DNA of 64,000 nucleotides. Origin: Mermis nigrescens. Lineage: Eukaryota; Nematoda; Enoplea; Mermithida; Mermithidae. Both the position numbers and the translations under genes were made by a program. Of this stretch, positions 35,127 through 48,400 are shown one piece after another. The notes beneath the pieces were generated by a model that was not told the origin of the DNA, did no database searches, and was given only the letters and a program-made list of their open reading frames with translations. The stretch spans positions 434,001 to 498,000 of the forward strand of contig JAVLUZ010000167.1 in NCBI GenBank assembly GCA_036768485.1, read 5' to 3'. Numbering within the stretch: the first letter of the stretch is position 1; each line of letters starts with the position of its first letter.

Positions 35127-35502
35127 TTCTAAGAGTTAGTAACGATTTTATAAGTGAACCACTTATTTTTTTGACGCAAGTAACGTTATTAGCCAGCTAT
35201 GTAAGTATTCGTGGAATTTATGATATTTTTGTATGAATATCGATTAGGGAGTTTCGGGGTTGCTTGTGGATTCAGATTGGTGCCAGACATGGGCTAAGCC
35301 TATGGCATAAATTGGGAAAAAACTGTTTTGCTCGCTCTGCTCGCTCCGCAATTTTGCCTCATTTATTTCAGGCTTAACCCATGCGTTGGCACCAATGTGA
35401 ATACACATAACTAAGCCTATCTAGGACATTTGGTAACAACATCGCAGTGAAAGATTTATTTATTTTTCCTTAGGGTAAAAACAATGAAGGCTGTGTGTCC
35501 AC

Positions 35503-35759
35503 ACATAGGTATGGGCGGTTTGGGGGTATGCACCCCCTAGAAGGCCAAATACCCCCCAGAAGTCAAAACACGCCCTCCCCACAATTCAATTCCTGAAAGT
35601 TTTTGATTCTTTCGCAATTTTTTGATTCCAATGGATAGTGTGACGAGAAATGTTGAAAATAGTGTTTTTTTAGCCATACCGATATTTTTAAGACCATGTT
35701 TTTACCTTTGCAAAGTCTTGCACTCCCCCCGCTCAAAACTTTGTTGCTGCTCACCTATG
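35503..35759 (-). mobile_element. MITE, CATAGGTGGGC family
   Basis: Inverted copy from CACATAGGTATGGGCGG to CTGCTCACCTATG, containing the CACCCCCTAGAAGGCCAAAT-like block and AATGGATAGTGTGACGAG. No TSD seen. Confidence 0.7.
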
Positions 35760-36581
35760 AATATGCCTGTTTTCTTTTTTGTACAAAAACTTTATTTTTT
35801 GTGACAATCGAAAATCGGCCAAAAACTGTCTATACTTTGTGTACAAAGATCGCTCCTAAATTTTTTGATTTCTATAGGACTGAAAATAGGTAGGTCCTGT
35901 AGGTAGGAAAAATGTCAAGATTTTTCGTTGCTTTGCGCTGAACTAGTAAATTTCTGTTCTCTTTACTCATAACAAAATTTTGTATATACCTTGATGTTGA
36001 AAAACTTGTAAAACATTCGGTGGGGACTAAAAGTGAAGAAGTGCCCAAATGCATAGATTGAAATTAAAATGATCTAAAAAGCCAAAATTTACGATGAATT
36101 CTTTTATTTTTTATCTTCAAAAGTGACGAAACGCGTCAGAATTGGAAAAAGAAAATTAAAAAAATGCAGTCTTCCTAATTAAAAAGATTTCTTATGGAAT
36201 GTGTTAATCATTTTTGCATTTGACCTGTAAAAAAAGCCTGAGCCCTGAATTTACTGTTCCCGAACTATGGGATTTTACCTCTCTGAATTCTAGACCTTCA
36301 GAAACTCGACTAAAACGTTGGTGTTAGGCTTAAAATAAGCATCACGTCGCTCGCTCTGCTTGTCGCTCGTTTCCAATTGCTTAGTCTATCTTAAATGCGC
36401 TAAAGCCCAAAAACGAAATCTCATTCCATATCTTCACTCATTAAGGTGCATATCCTTGTATTTCACGTGTCCCCTGTGTCAAAATTTTAAATTCTCTTAT
36501 TCTTACTCAAGGTCAAAGGAAGCAAAATTGCATAATGTACGTCGGCTTAGTATTAAGATAGCCATTTTTTATACCTACAAG

Positions 36582-38334
36582 CAGTGATCGTACGGGGACC
36601 TCGACCCGACCCCGAAAAATCCCGGCCTAAACCCCGACCCCGACCCCCGACCGGGGGCATGATTTTTCGAGTCGGGGTTGAACCCTTTTCGGGGGTGAAA
36701 TATAGCATTTTATTTGTTGGTACATAGAAGAATTGCATAAATAGCAAATAAATTCGGAACAAGGACGATTCATTCACCAAGCAAAATTAATATGTTAAAC
36801 TCGACACTCGCGATATTTCATAAAAAGAACGCCTGGTCGCCATCTTGTTAAGACGTACATTCATGTTCGCATATTTTCCATTATGAAGCGCGACGAAATT
36901 ACTGCGGAATCACAAGCGTAGCCGGGGGGATGGAGGCACATGCCTTCCGGAATTTTTCAGAAATTATGTTGATTTTCCTGGCGCAATGTGCCCAGAACAT
37001 TGAGTTTAAAAAGGCACAAACGTCAAAATTTTCGGCGCTTCGCGCCGAGTCATTATTATTTATTGTTATACAGATCCAATGAATTTAAAAGCTTGAATCT
37101 GTTAAAACAATCCAGCACTTCGTAGCACTTTAGTGATTTAATGCACTATTAGTTCATTGAATGAAACTGCACTTGCTTGTTGAACATAATAGTAAAAGTG
37201 CGAAAATGTTTGCATACCAATTTATCTATTCTCTGCTTTGCTTATCTTTCTTTACAAGGACACATAATTCTATTTTAAATGAAAGGAAAGGCCAAATTTT
37301 CTTGTGTTTTTGCGCATTTTCTGTTTTCTGAACTAGTTAATAAGAAGGCCACAAATGGGCCTGAAAATGGTAAGAACAAAATTCTCATTGATACATTTTT
37401 CAATGACTTATTGGTTGCGACCCGTTGCTGCGCTACATACTTAGCAGAGGTCGAAAAACGCATTTCAGCTTAGAAGTTTTGTGCAGTGTAGGTGTTCATC
37501 AATTTCAAGTTTTTTTTGGACTTAATTCAGAACCGAGATTTTGCCAATTTGCCAAAATTTTAACTTTACTAATTAAAAATTAGAGTGCTTTTTTACAAAA
37601 TTTTGGGGGGTTCTGCTCTGGACCTCGCTGGTGGCGCTTGAGTGCGCCACCCCAGACCCCCAGCCGTACAATCTCGTTCTACATGTTGAAAGATATTTTT
37701 AGGAGGACAGCAAAGGTAAAAGCATTAGGAATTTTTAAAATTTTCGGCGCTTCGCGCCGCAATTAGTTTATCTGTTCTGTATGATTTAAGCGGTATAAAT
37801 TGAGTTTAAAGAGTAAACACGTCAAAATTATCCTGGGCTTAGCACCGCCGATTATTGTCTTAGGGCGGTAAGATATGACTGAATTTCTTGATGCTTTGCG
37901 CCACTTATGATTTCCGAACTGTTTGTCAATAAAATGGCGTAAATTCTACATGAAAACGGTAAGAATTTCGAGATTTTCGGCGCTTCGCGCCATTGGCTCC
38001 TCTACAATCAGTGCGCCATAGAAAACCGTTATGAAAAAACTGTTGAAGAATACGAAAAAGCAAGAGCGATTAGTGATTAAAATTGAAAGTAATGCTAAAT
38101 TGCTAAAACCATGCTTGAACTTAGAATGAAAATAAAATGTTGAACATAACCAGCTTTATTAGTATGCTCTACAAACAAGTGAAGGTATCGTTTTTATCCT
38201 TTTCAAATTGGTATGTAATCATGCAATGTTAATTGTTAATCTTCAACCCCGACTTCGACTCCCGAAAACCGGGGTTTTTCATCCCCGACCCCGACCCCGA
38301 TCGAGGGTGAAAATCTGACCCCGTACGATCACTG
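36582..38334. mobile_element. hAT-type non-autonomous element, copy 1 (1753 bp)
   Basis: Termini CAGTGATCGTACGGGG and CCCCGTACGATCACTG form a perfect 16-bp TIR. The flanks are CCTACAAG (36574-36581) and CCTGCAAG (38335-38342), an 8-bp TSD with one mismatch, the hAT hallmark. Both subterminal regions are rich in CCCCGAC repeats in opposite orientation, likely transposase-binding sites. The inside has no transposase frame (longest about 64 codons) and carries several copies of the GGCGC-TTC-GCGCC hairpin unit. Confidence 0.9.
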
Positions 38335-38342
38335 CCTGCAAG

Positions 38343-39956
38343 TCAGTACTTAAGTAATAGGACCTTTCAGTAAGAGAAGTCTCCATGCACTCATTCGGTT
38401 TAGATTTGGGCTTAGTAATATGCATTCATCTTAGCGTCAGCATGTAAAATAAAAATACCTGAGACGAATTTCTCTAATACTTTTTATTCATTGCTACTGC
38501 ATTTTCCTCCAAAATAGTCCTTGTTTTCAATCAGTACAACTTGCGTTTGAAACATAAAAAATAAGATTAGCACTGTTCATTAACAGAGTGGTACCAGTAC
38601 CGGATGCATCCTTAGTTTTAAAATTGATTATGGTCTAATGATTGCTTTGCTAAACTTTCCTGAAAGTGACTAGAATTGCATAACGTTCGTTTTTGCCCTG
38701 CTCACACATTATCTATTGCCCGTTAATGTTTTTCAATGTTTTCTTTTTTCTTGATTGAAAACAATGAAGAATAAAATACAATTCAAAAATGTTAAGGAAA
38801 TTTCAATTCACTTCAGAAATAAAGAAAAAATTCAATGTAATTCAATTAAAAAATTAGAGAAAAAATTTAAGTCGAGTCATTGAGTAAGTTTGACTTTAGT
38901 CGCAGACATATCGAGTTCTTCAATATTCAATTTTTCGCTTCGGCTTTTTAATTTTGACGTTGCAAATAATTTTCTATTTCGATTTAATTTAGTTTAAACT
39001 GAGTTGCTATGTTATAAAGGGAGAACATCTTATCTTGTTCTCAAGACCAAGCAGATAACTTTAAATTAATTTTTCTTGTCAGGTTATTGATCTCTTAGTG
39101 TCAGTGCATCAATGTCGGCATCAACTCTATGATGATATCATCTTGCAATGTAATATTCAATGATCTCGAAGGCTGGCCGTTATTATTCGTCGGCTTCAAT
39201 CAAAATCAAGGTGATGTTTTGCTTTGACTGCACGCCAGTAAAAGTGGTATAAAGCAAATAAAAACTTGTGTTCATTATTACTCGTATATGCGCCATTGTA
39301 TCTTGTTCTTATATGCACGTGATCTATGTAGGACGTCTAATCACTAATTTTTGTATAAACTCTCCGCTTGTTAGTGTACGACCTCATTTCGCTTGATATA
39401 TTTAAGCTTAGTATTATTATATTGTTACAGATGTAAGAAAGTTTGAAAAATTAATCTTCTAAAACTTTTGAAAGTGAGTTTTTTAGAGTGATTTTTTCAA
39501 AATGTAGTTCTATAATTTAAATTAAGCTTTTTTGGTATTGAACTAATCTGGGTTTACTACCCGTGTGCTTCTAATAAATAAATAGCTCGTATTTTTAGAG
39601 CCTTTATAAAAAATGAGCCTTTTAAGTACTTACTTACTTATGCTACTCCATATTTTAAGTCATATTAATAGAGGTTATTACAGAATTTGGACAGTATCGC
39701 CCATTGATGAGCTTAAGTGGACGCCTTTAAGATCATCCAACGTGCTTTACAGTCGCATTAACTTTTTGCGCCGAATCGTTTGTTAATCTCGAAGGATAAA
39801 TTGAATTTTAAAATAAATGTTAAAGTGAATTACGTTGCAACTCATTTTCCTAATGGGAAGCGATGTCTGGGTAACAATCAGTGTTTCAGCCGGTCCAGTC
39901 CAAGTACATATGAGCTCTCAAAGATTTTTTGCTTGTCTCCTTAATAAATTAGGTTG
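38343..39956. other. Spacer between the two 1.75-kb hAT copies; no gene seen
   Basis: AT-rich (about 38750-39000 has AAAAATTCAATT-like low complexity). No domain or exon of WDR45B was recognised, although the missing first exon must lie upstream of 42.37 kb and could be here. Confidence 0.5.
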
Positions 39957-39964
39957 GTTTAAGG

Positions 39965-41729
39965 TAGTGATCGTACGGGGACCCCGACCCGACCCCGACC
40001 CCGAAAAACCCCGGCCTAAACCCTGACCCCGACCCCTGACCGGGGGCATGATTTTTCGAGTCGGGGTTGAACCTTTTTTCGGGGTGAAATATAGCATTTT
40101 ATTTGTTGGTACATAGAAGAATTGTATAAATAGCAAATAAATTCGGAACAAGGACGATTCATTCACCAGCAAAATTAATATGTTAAACTCGACACTCGCG
40201 ATATTTCATAAAAAGTACGCCTGGTCGCCATGTTGTTAAGACGTACATACATGTTCGCATGTTTTCCATTATGAAGTGCGCCGAAATTACTGCGGAATCA
40301 CAGGCGTAGTCGGGGGAATGGAGGCACATGCCCCCGGAATTTTTCAGAAATTATGTTGATTTTCCTGGCGCAATGTGTCCAGAACATTGAGTTTAAAAAG
40401 GCACAAACGTCAAAATTTTCCAGCGCTTCGCGCCGAGTCATTATTATTTATTGTTATACAGATCCAATGAATTTAAAAGCTTGAATCTGTTAAAACAATC
40501 CAGCACTTTGCAGCAATTTAGTAATTTAATGCACTATTAGTTCATTGAATGAAACTGCACATGCTTGTTGAACATAATAGTAAAAGTGCGAAAATGTTTG
40601 CGTACCAATTTATCTATTCTCTGCTTTGTTTATCTTCTCTTTACAAGGACACATAATTCTATTTTAAATGAAAGGGAAGGCCAAATTTTCTTGTGTTTTT
40701 GCGCATTTTCTGTTTTCTGAACTAGTTAATAAGAAGGCCACAAATGGGCCTGAAAATGGTAAGAACAAAATTCTCATTGATACATTTTTCAATGACTTAT
40801 TGGTTGCGACCCGTTGCTGCGCTACATACTTAGCAGAGGTCGAAAAACGCATTTCAGCTTAGAAGTTTTGTGCAGTGTAGGTGTTCATCAATTTCAAGTT
40901 TTTTTGGACTTAATTCAGAACCGAGATTTTGCCAATTTGCCGAAAATTTTAACTTTACTAATTAAAAATTAGAGTGCTTTTTTACAAAATTTTGGGGGTT
41001 CTGCTCTGGACCCGCTGGTGGCGCTTGAGTGCGCCACCCCAGACTCCTCAGCCGTACAATCTCGTTCTAGATGTTGAAAGAGATTTTTAGTAGGACAGAA
41101 AAGGTAAAAGGATTAAGAATTTTTAGAAATTTTTCGGCGCTTCGCGCTGCAATTAGTTTATCTGTTCTGTATGATTTAAGCGGTATAAATTGTGTTTAAA
41201 GAGTAAAAACGTCAAAATTTTCCTCTGCGCTTAGCACCGCCGATTATTGTCTTAGGGCGGTAAAATATGACTTAATTTCTTGATGCTTTGCGCCACTTAT
41301 GATTTCCGAACTGTTTGTCAATAAAAAGGTGTAAATTCTACATGAAAACGGTAGAAATTTCGAAAATTTTCGGCGCTTCGCGCCATTGGCTCCTCTACAA
41401 TCAGTGCGCCATAGAAAACCGTTATGAAAAAACTGTGGAAGAATACGAAAAAGCGAGAGCGATTATTGATTAAAATTGAAAGTAATGCTAAATTGCTAAA
41501 ACCATGCTTGAACTTGGAATGAAAATAAAATGTTGAACATAACCAGCTTTATTAGTATGCTCTACAAACAAGTGAAGTTATCGTTTTTATCCTTTTCAAA
41601 TTGGTATGTAATCATGCAATGTTAATTAATCTTCAACCCCGACCCCGACCCCGACCCCGAAAACCGGGGTTTTTCATCCCCGACCCCGACCCCGATCGGG
41701 GGTGAAAATCTGACCCCGTACGATCACTG
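39965..41729. mobile_element. hAT-type non-autonomous element, copy 2 (1765 bp)
   Basis: Same element as at 36.58-38.33 kb, nearly identical by eye along its whole length, in the same orientation 1.6 kb downstream. TIRs are TAGTGATCGTACGGGG and CCCCGTACGATCACTG. The TSD GTTTAAGG is perfect (39957-39964 and 41730-41737), so this is an independent insertion, not a segmental duplication. Confidence 0.92.
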
Positions 41730-42369
41730 GTTTAAGGTGATTTTGTTTTATTTATAATTTTCTCCTATTTTTCGAAATCATTTCGTCAAAATAGCCTCTT
41801 AGCAGCTCGTCCAGCTTTTGTGCTATGAGGATCATTCCATTGATGAAACGACTCGATTAAGAAAGCAATAATCTAAGTTTCGAACGTCGATAGTACACCT
41901 GGGCAATAGCCCATCTCAGCTCATCCATGAACGGGCTAGCACAAAAGCTGGACGGGCTGAAAAATTCAGTTGTACGAGCTAATTGTGAAAAAAGATTAAT
42001 TTTAATTTAAAGAAAAAACAAAATTGTTTTTTCAACCAATTCTAAGCCTAACTAGGGTACCAAATGTAGCTTGTTGAACTAGACCGAAATTTTTGGTCGA
42101 TACGTACATTACATACCTGTATATTTTAAGTTTTGATATGATAATATTCACGCTTTCCTTATTTATCTAATAGAAAAGTCGATTATCTTCTCGCAGTCTT
42201 TCCTCAACAAAATGAACATAATAGGTACATAATCCTAAACTACTGCTCTGATAAGTTACATTCACTGCAGCATTTAGATGTCTTTAAATTTCAATGATTT
42301 CTTTAATTCGTAGCTTCCAATTTGATCTGCCTAAAGACTTGTGCATTGGTTGAATTCGCTTTTTTTCAG

Positions 42370-42444
42370 GATGTTTTGCGTGTGGTACGCAGAGCGGATT
42401 TTTGGTTTGCAATACTGATCCGTTGAAGGAAAAAGAAAAGCAAG
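42370..42444 (+). CDS. WDR45B: WDR45B-like exon 2 (first exon found)
   Basis: Follows a polypyrimidine tract ending TTTTTTCAG and stops at CAAG|GTAGGT. It enters in phase 2 (the GA completing a glycine codon) and encodes [20 protein letters not shown] and the following KEKQ, the first propeller blade. The upstream exon should encode about 22 residues; I could not place it in 41.7-42.37 kb. Confidence 0.9.
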
Positions 42445-45400
42445 GTAGGTATCGGGAACGTTTATAACGTTCATCGTAATGATACTCAGTTCTAGCTGAT
42501 TTTTATAATTTGTTATTTCAGCTAATAACAAATTATAAAAATCAACTAAAACTGAGTATCAATAGCTCTATTGCGAATAAATGAAATCAAAAATTGAATT
42601 TAGTAATAGAATTTTAGCTGAAATTCAAACAGAATTACTTTTATTGCAGAGCAGACGCACGCAAAATTTTTCTGCTTTAAAACTTTTTCGCCCGACTTAC
42701 ATAATATAAGCGATCGCTTTTAACTTATAACAGTTAAAATCACTGTATTGCACTTATAAGCAGATTTCATATTGCAGATTTTTCCGATGGTGGCATTGGC
42801 TACGTTGAAATGCTTTTTCGGTGCAATTATCTCGCGCTCGTTGGGGGCGGAAAGTGTCCTAAATTTTCAGCAAATAAAGGTAACCTTAGGTATCATAAGT
42901 ATTACAGATCTACTCTCGCATGACTTGGATGAGTCATTGCTGTTAGATTACCAGTAATGGCACCAAAACTTAAAGTTTTGGTCTCATTGTATTTGGCCAT
43001 GGGAATATTCCATATTCATTCAAAGTCAAAAAATGGCACCTATCTAATTCATTTATTAAAAATACTGAATTGAAAAAGCATTACTTTTGATTACTTGTCA
43101 ATAAAAAAGTGAAAAAATATAAAAAGGCAGGAAGGAAATACTAGAAAACGGTCTTGCCTCATATTTCAGATCAACTGGTTTCGATTGGACGGCCTATGGA
43201 GAATAAACCTATACCCCTGTCCTGATACTATCCTTTATATGTAGATTTACACTAGATCAGTACAGTATCAAGTATTCCAGAGGGATGGGGAATGGAGGTA
43301 ATTTCATTAGTGTGAAACTGTCAATTAGGAGTCTGTCTAGAGGAAAAGACTTGCTCAATATCATATCTGATTTCTGTATCGTTCGGGAGAAATATTACTC
43401 CTTTTACTCCCATGCACACGTGGGCGTGGGGGGGTTCAGGGGTATGCACCCACCAGAAGTTCGAATACCCCCATAAACCAAATTACCCACCCAGAATTCA
43501 ATTTTAAATTTTTTTGCCTTTTTCGCGATTTTTTTATGCCTCTGCATAGTGCTCGATGGGAAATGTTGAAAAATGGTGTTTTGTTCGCCATACCAACATT
43601 TTCAAGACCATTTTTTGACCTTTGAAAAATCTTGCATTTCCCCTCAGAATTTGGGTGCTGCCCACCTATGCTCCCATGCCTTGATATAGCATGTAAACAT
43701 ATATAGACGGATGAGAAGGGACACCCTGCTTACGAATTGAAAATTCGCTTGCTGTCGGACGATTTCGATCCAAATTGGAGTATCCTCTAACGACTTTGTG
43801 TATAGAATTCAGACAGTTTCCTATGTTGTCCTGCAAAGTTGCACTACTTTAGAGATCTCCAATATATACAGGATTAAATGGCTTGTCGTTTTGTGCGTTC
43901 ATGCATATATAAGGGAATAAGAAGATCTTAGTTTGCTCAGTCGTTTCCTTGTCTTCGAAATTTATGATTTTAAACAGAACCATAATTTTGTGCCAAAATT
44001 GTTCTTTACACCCCGTTAGTCATGTTCATTTTCGGCTGTTTTTCGCTTTCTGGTCGCCTTGAGCCCAAATTCGTTGGTCAAATATTTGTCTAACAATGTT
44101 CGGCTACGCCACCTCCAAGTCAAATTACAAATGTTTAAAGAAGTGTCGAAGTTACTTTTATTTGGAAGCTCCTCTGCTCTTTCGTATGTTTCACTGTGTA
44201 ACCATTTACAGTCGTTATATGGGACGATGTAAAAAAGACGTCCATTATCGAACTCGGATTTTCGTCGAAAGTCATGGGCGTAAAATTGAGACGCGATCGC
44301 ATTGTTGTCGTGCTGGAAACGATGGTTAAAGTTTATACTTTCACTCAAACACCTCAGCAATTGCACGTATTTGAAACGTGCCAAAATTTGCGAGGTATGT
44401 GTTTTTATGTACATAGTATACCTGTAAATTTAAGTGTTTTTTCAATATCCTAGGTTTTAAGGATATTGAAAAAACAACTGCCCTACACATTTATGTTTGT
44501 AATCGTGCCGAGGGTTTTATTCGCTTATGCGCTAAATTTTGTACTTAAAAAGTGTCACGAATCAGCGCACTCGAAAACCTAGGAAAACCGCAACCAAGTG
44601 CTACTGCAAGCGCTCACTGCAAGCAAAGTAATGTTACACACAAAGGATTGGTGTGCACCAGGCACAGTAATACCGAAAAAAGGTCCGAAAATACCCATTC
44701 GTGCGCGATACAGCGTTTTTTCAACGTTTTTCATTGCCTACTTTTATTTAAAATCGCTTTGGTGCAACATTTGTGCGAAAAATTCTGGAATTTTCGGCAA
44801 TTTCGCTCTGACAAAATCAATAAATTTCTTTGATTTTAGCGAAAAATCTGGCGCGAAGCGCCGGGAAATTTCCGGAATTGAAGCGGAAGAACGTTTAGAA
44901 GCTTGAATTTCTGCTCTATCTCCTGCATTTGTATCATTTGACATGGAACGTCGAAACTTTTTAATAGTCATGCTTGAAAACAGAAGAAAACTATGCTGTA
45001 AAAGCTGTTTCTGCTCTTGAAATCGCTGCAAAACATATTCCCTGAGCAAAAATATGACTTACGGGCTGCCAAGAAAGTAAATAAATGTCATTGAGAGGTA
45101 TTCGCCGAAAAAATATGATAAATTATGATCACTGATGGCCAAAACTCGCCAAACAGTTTTGGCCAGTGAGGGCAGCCCCTCCGCCCCCTTAAATCCGCCT
45201 GTGAGTACACGACTTGCATTTTTACAACACATGCGACTTACATAACATCTGCATTTGAATGTGACTAACAATGCTAAGATTGATTACGAACCAGTGTTTT
45301 TTTGTACAAGGTCCATTTTTACATGTACACAGATGGTCCCCAAAAGTCTGTACATTTTGTTCACACAAATTTTTGGGTACTCTAATATGGTATAGTAGCG

Positions 45401-48400
45401 ATTTTAGTGCGGTAAACAGAGTTGTTCGACTTTTGGTAGTGTATTTTAGCTAATTTCTGGGTCTCTAAGGACAAAAATCACTAACAATCGTCCTAAAACA
45501 GCGCGAAGCACCGAAAAATTTGACATTTTTCCGTTTGAAATACGATTTCTGCCATTATAAAGATGTATAGAACACACAATTACTCATTTCGGCGCGAAGC
45601 GCCGAAAGTTTTTCAGAATTTGAGACCTTTTTTGCAATTTTTGTCTTCCCAAAAATCTTTGTACATGTACGAAGACGGTCATGAAAAGTCTTTTTACACC
45701 GGGAAAATCTTTGCCATATACAAAAAGACACTGTTACGACCGTGTATTTTTGGCGCCATTTATGTATTATTTTTTAAGTATCTGTACTTATGTGCAACAT
45801 TGCTTAAAAGATTTAGGTAATCCGCCTTGCTCGTATTATTTTTTCTACTTAATATATAACTGTTTTACAATTAGGTCTTTGTTGCTTATGCCCGAGTAGC
45901 AGCAATTCGTTGTTAGCTTTCCCGTCTCGCAGAATAGGTACTGTTCAGATAGTGGATCTTGCAAATGTTGATAAAGCTTGCTTAGACATTTCGGTTCATC
46001 ATTCCCAAGTGGTTTGTATGTCTTTGAATGTGGACGGCACGAAATTGGCTACCGCTTCCGAAAAAGTAATGTTCACGCGTCTATTTGGAATAATAAAGCT
46101 TTGTTCTACTGCATATATTTAAGCTTTAAATAAGTAGGTTTTAGCACGAGCTGGGAACGGGAAATCGCCCATCTTAAGTCAGCCGTCTTACATTCCCTAA
46201 GGTTGAGATTTTCCAACTTTTACATACATTTTTGGGCAACAACTTTCTCTTTAAGTCGTTTTGGATGCTTTTTAGGTGTTTTTATGCCATTTTAGCCGAA
46301 AAATGCCATTCACTCCCGCTCCCTTTAGAACTGGCCAACTACTTCCTCTCAAATTATAAGCTGTTGTATGATCTAACAGTATTTATAATTGGGATAAATA
46401 ATATAAGCTAGAGATTTGAAAAATTGGCTTTCGTCAGTCGCTTCTTTTCTGACATTATTTCTCTATCAATATATACATACATATGTCGGCCATTTGTAGA
46501 ACTAGAGTGGGATACACTGTTTCGTACTTTTGAACATTTTAGTCTTTAGATTTCCTTATGTTTTTAATCACAAAAGCGGTCTTTTCTATTTATGTTTTTT
46601 ACAATGAAAATCGCTTTATAAAGATGTGAAAGAGTATTTGCTTACGCATCAACCTCGTTTAAGGGAGAATCACATTAAAGCTTTGTATTACATAACTATG
46701 ATTCTTAATGTCATGAGAATTTTTGTGTTATAAATTTTATTGCTACATTTTATTTCTATTTTAAAAAACCTGATTTTTTACTTTTCACTACGTTTTTCAT
46801 TCCAATTTAAGCTCTTGCGAGCAAAATATGTAAATACCTAGCAATTGTAACAAAATTTATATTTGACTAGGTACAGACTTAGAATCACAATACAAGAGCT
46901 TCAATGACAAATGTCTATAAGCATCCCTTAATTGCATGATTTGAAATTCAATGTACGTTTTATTTACTTTTGAACTTTTTTATTTGTTTAAATTTATATA
47001 ATTGATTTATTTCACCGCTCCAGTCTATATGCATACATCCTTGTTTATTTTATATTCAGATACATAGTTTTTTTAAAAGGCACAATTTTGCGAATATTCG
47101 ACACGAGTACAGGAATGAAGCTGCACGAATTACGAAGAGGAACTAAAATTGCAATGATCTTTTGGTAATTTTTATCTGTTTGTGTATTTGTTCCTCTTTT
47201 TATGGTGATGCAAATACATATGTAGCCGGGTGCTTGGCTAAATTTATGAATATTGTTCTCCTGGACCGGGCACACGTCATAGATGCACAAGGTCAGGGTC
47301 GGCAGGGGAGCGTGAAATCCCAGAAATTCAAACCTATAAATTTAGTGTTGACGAGTTTTTTGTTATCCAAGCGACGAAAATGGTCAAAAGAGCCTAGAAA
47401 ACGCCTTTTCATTGTAATTATTTGAATTTTTTAAAGCGTCCATCTGGACTGCATTCCATCGCTTTTAACATTAAAAATATCGAATATCGATATGCGCTTT
47501 TTTGAGCAAAAAACATGGCGACGGACAAATTTTGACATTATTACAGCTTTTGTTCTCAAAAAACGATGCAGAAAACGTTCCGTCAGTTTAAAATCGCCGG
47601 CAGTACCTGCCTGTCTGGTTGGCCCCTCGAGGGTAATAATAATAATAGCGGGTGGTAATACCTCCCCATCACCCCTATATGCATACGAGTAGGTCCATAT
47701 CTAGGGGGGATAGGGGGGGCACGTTTCCCCCGAAATGAAATAGGAGAATGATTTTTCCTTCACTCCCCTTTGCTTTTCTAGCCATTATAATTAGAATCTA
47801 TTTAGTCCCAAGCGCGCGGTTTAAACACTCCATTTTCAGTCTTTATACAACCCAGAGCGTATTTTGCATTTATGTCTACTGTACTGCACAGGTTTTATGC
47901 AGAAAATGAGACTTGTTCAAGAGCGTGTCTATTGAAATTTCACCATATTTAAGGCATATGGGTAGCAAAATTTAAAAAGTGTACAGCTCAAGTGGTCGTA
48001 AAACGTTTTTTTAAATTTATCCTTTGGCCACCCCTTATATTTAAAAAAAATTGTGGTCTTCCCCCCAACAAAATTCTGGATAAGGGCCTGCATGCATGGC
48101 ACACGTGGAAAAGGGGTGACAGAAAATTTTCTAATGAATGTTGGCCCCTATCACTCGTACTTCACACTTTTCAAGGTTTTCCCGAACAACTTACTGGGTG
48201 GGCTAACAAATCCAAAAAGCTGCCGGCAATTTGGGTTAAAATTGCTAGAGATCTTTGCATAAGTAAGGTTTGTGTTACAATGCCTTCCTTAGCTTGGCTA
48301 CCAAAATATTTTTTTTATTTTAATCAAGATAGCGCTTTAGCAATTTTCGTTATAATAATCGGGCGTTTTTGAATTTGTGATCGTTTCGATTTTGCTTGTT

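Noticed and set aside
37275..40862. Identical short frames (62-64 codons) near 37.3 and 40.7 kb on both strands
   Set aside because: They are duplicated because the whole transposon is duplicated. Both strands are open over the same bases and there is no domain; not convincing as genes.
44016..44414. 132-codon minus-strand frame
   Set aside because: Antisense shadow of WDR45B exon 4.
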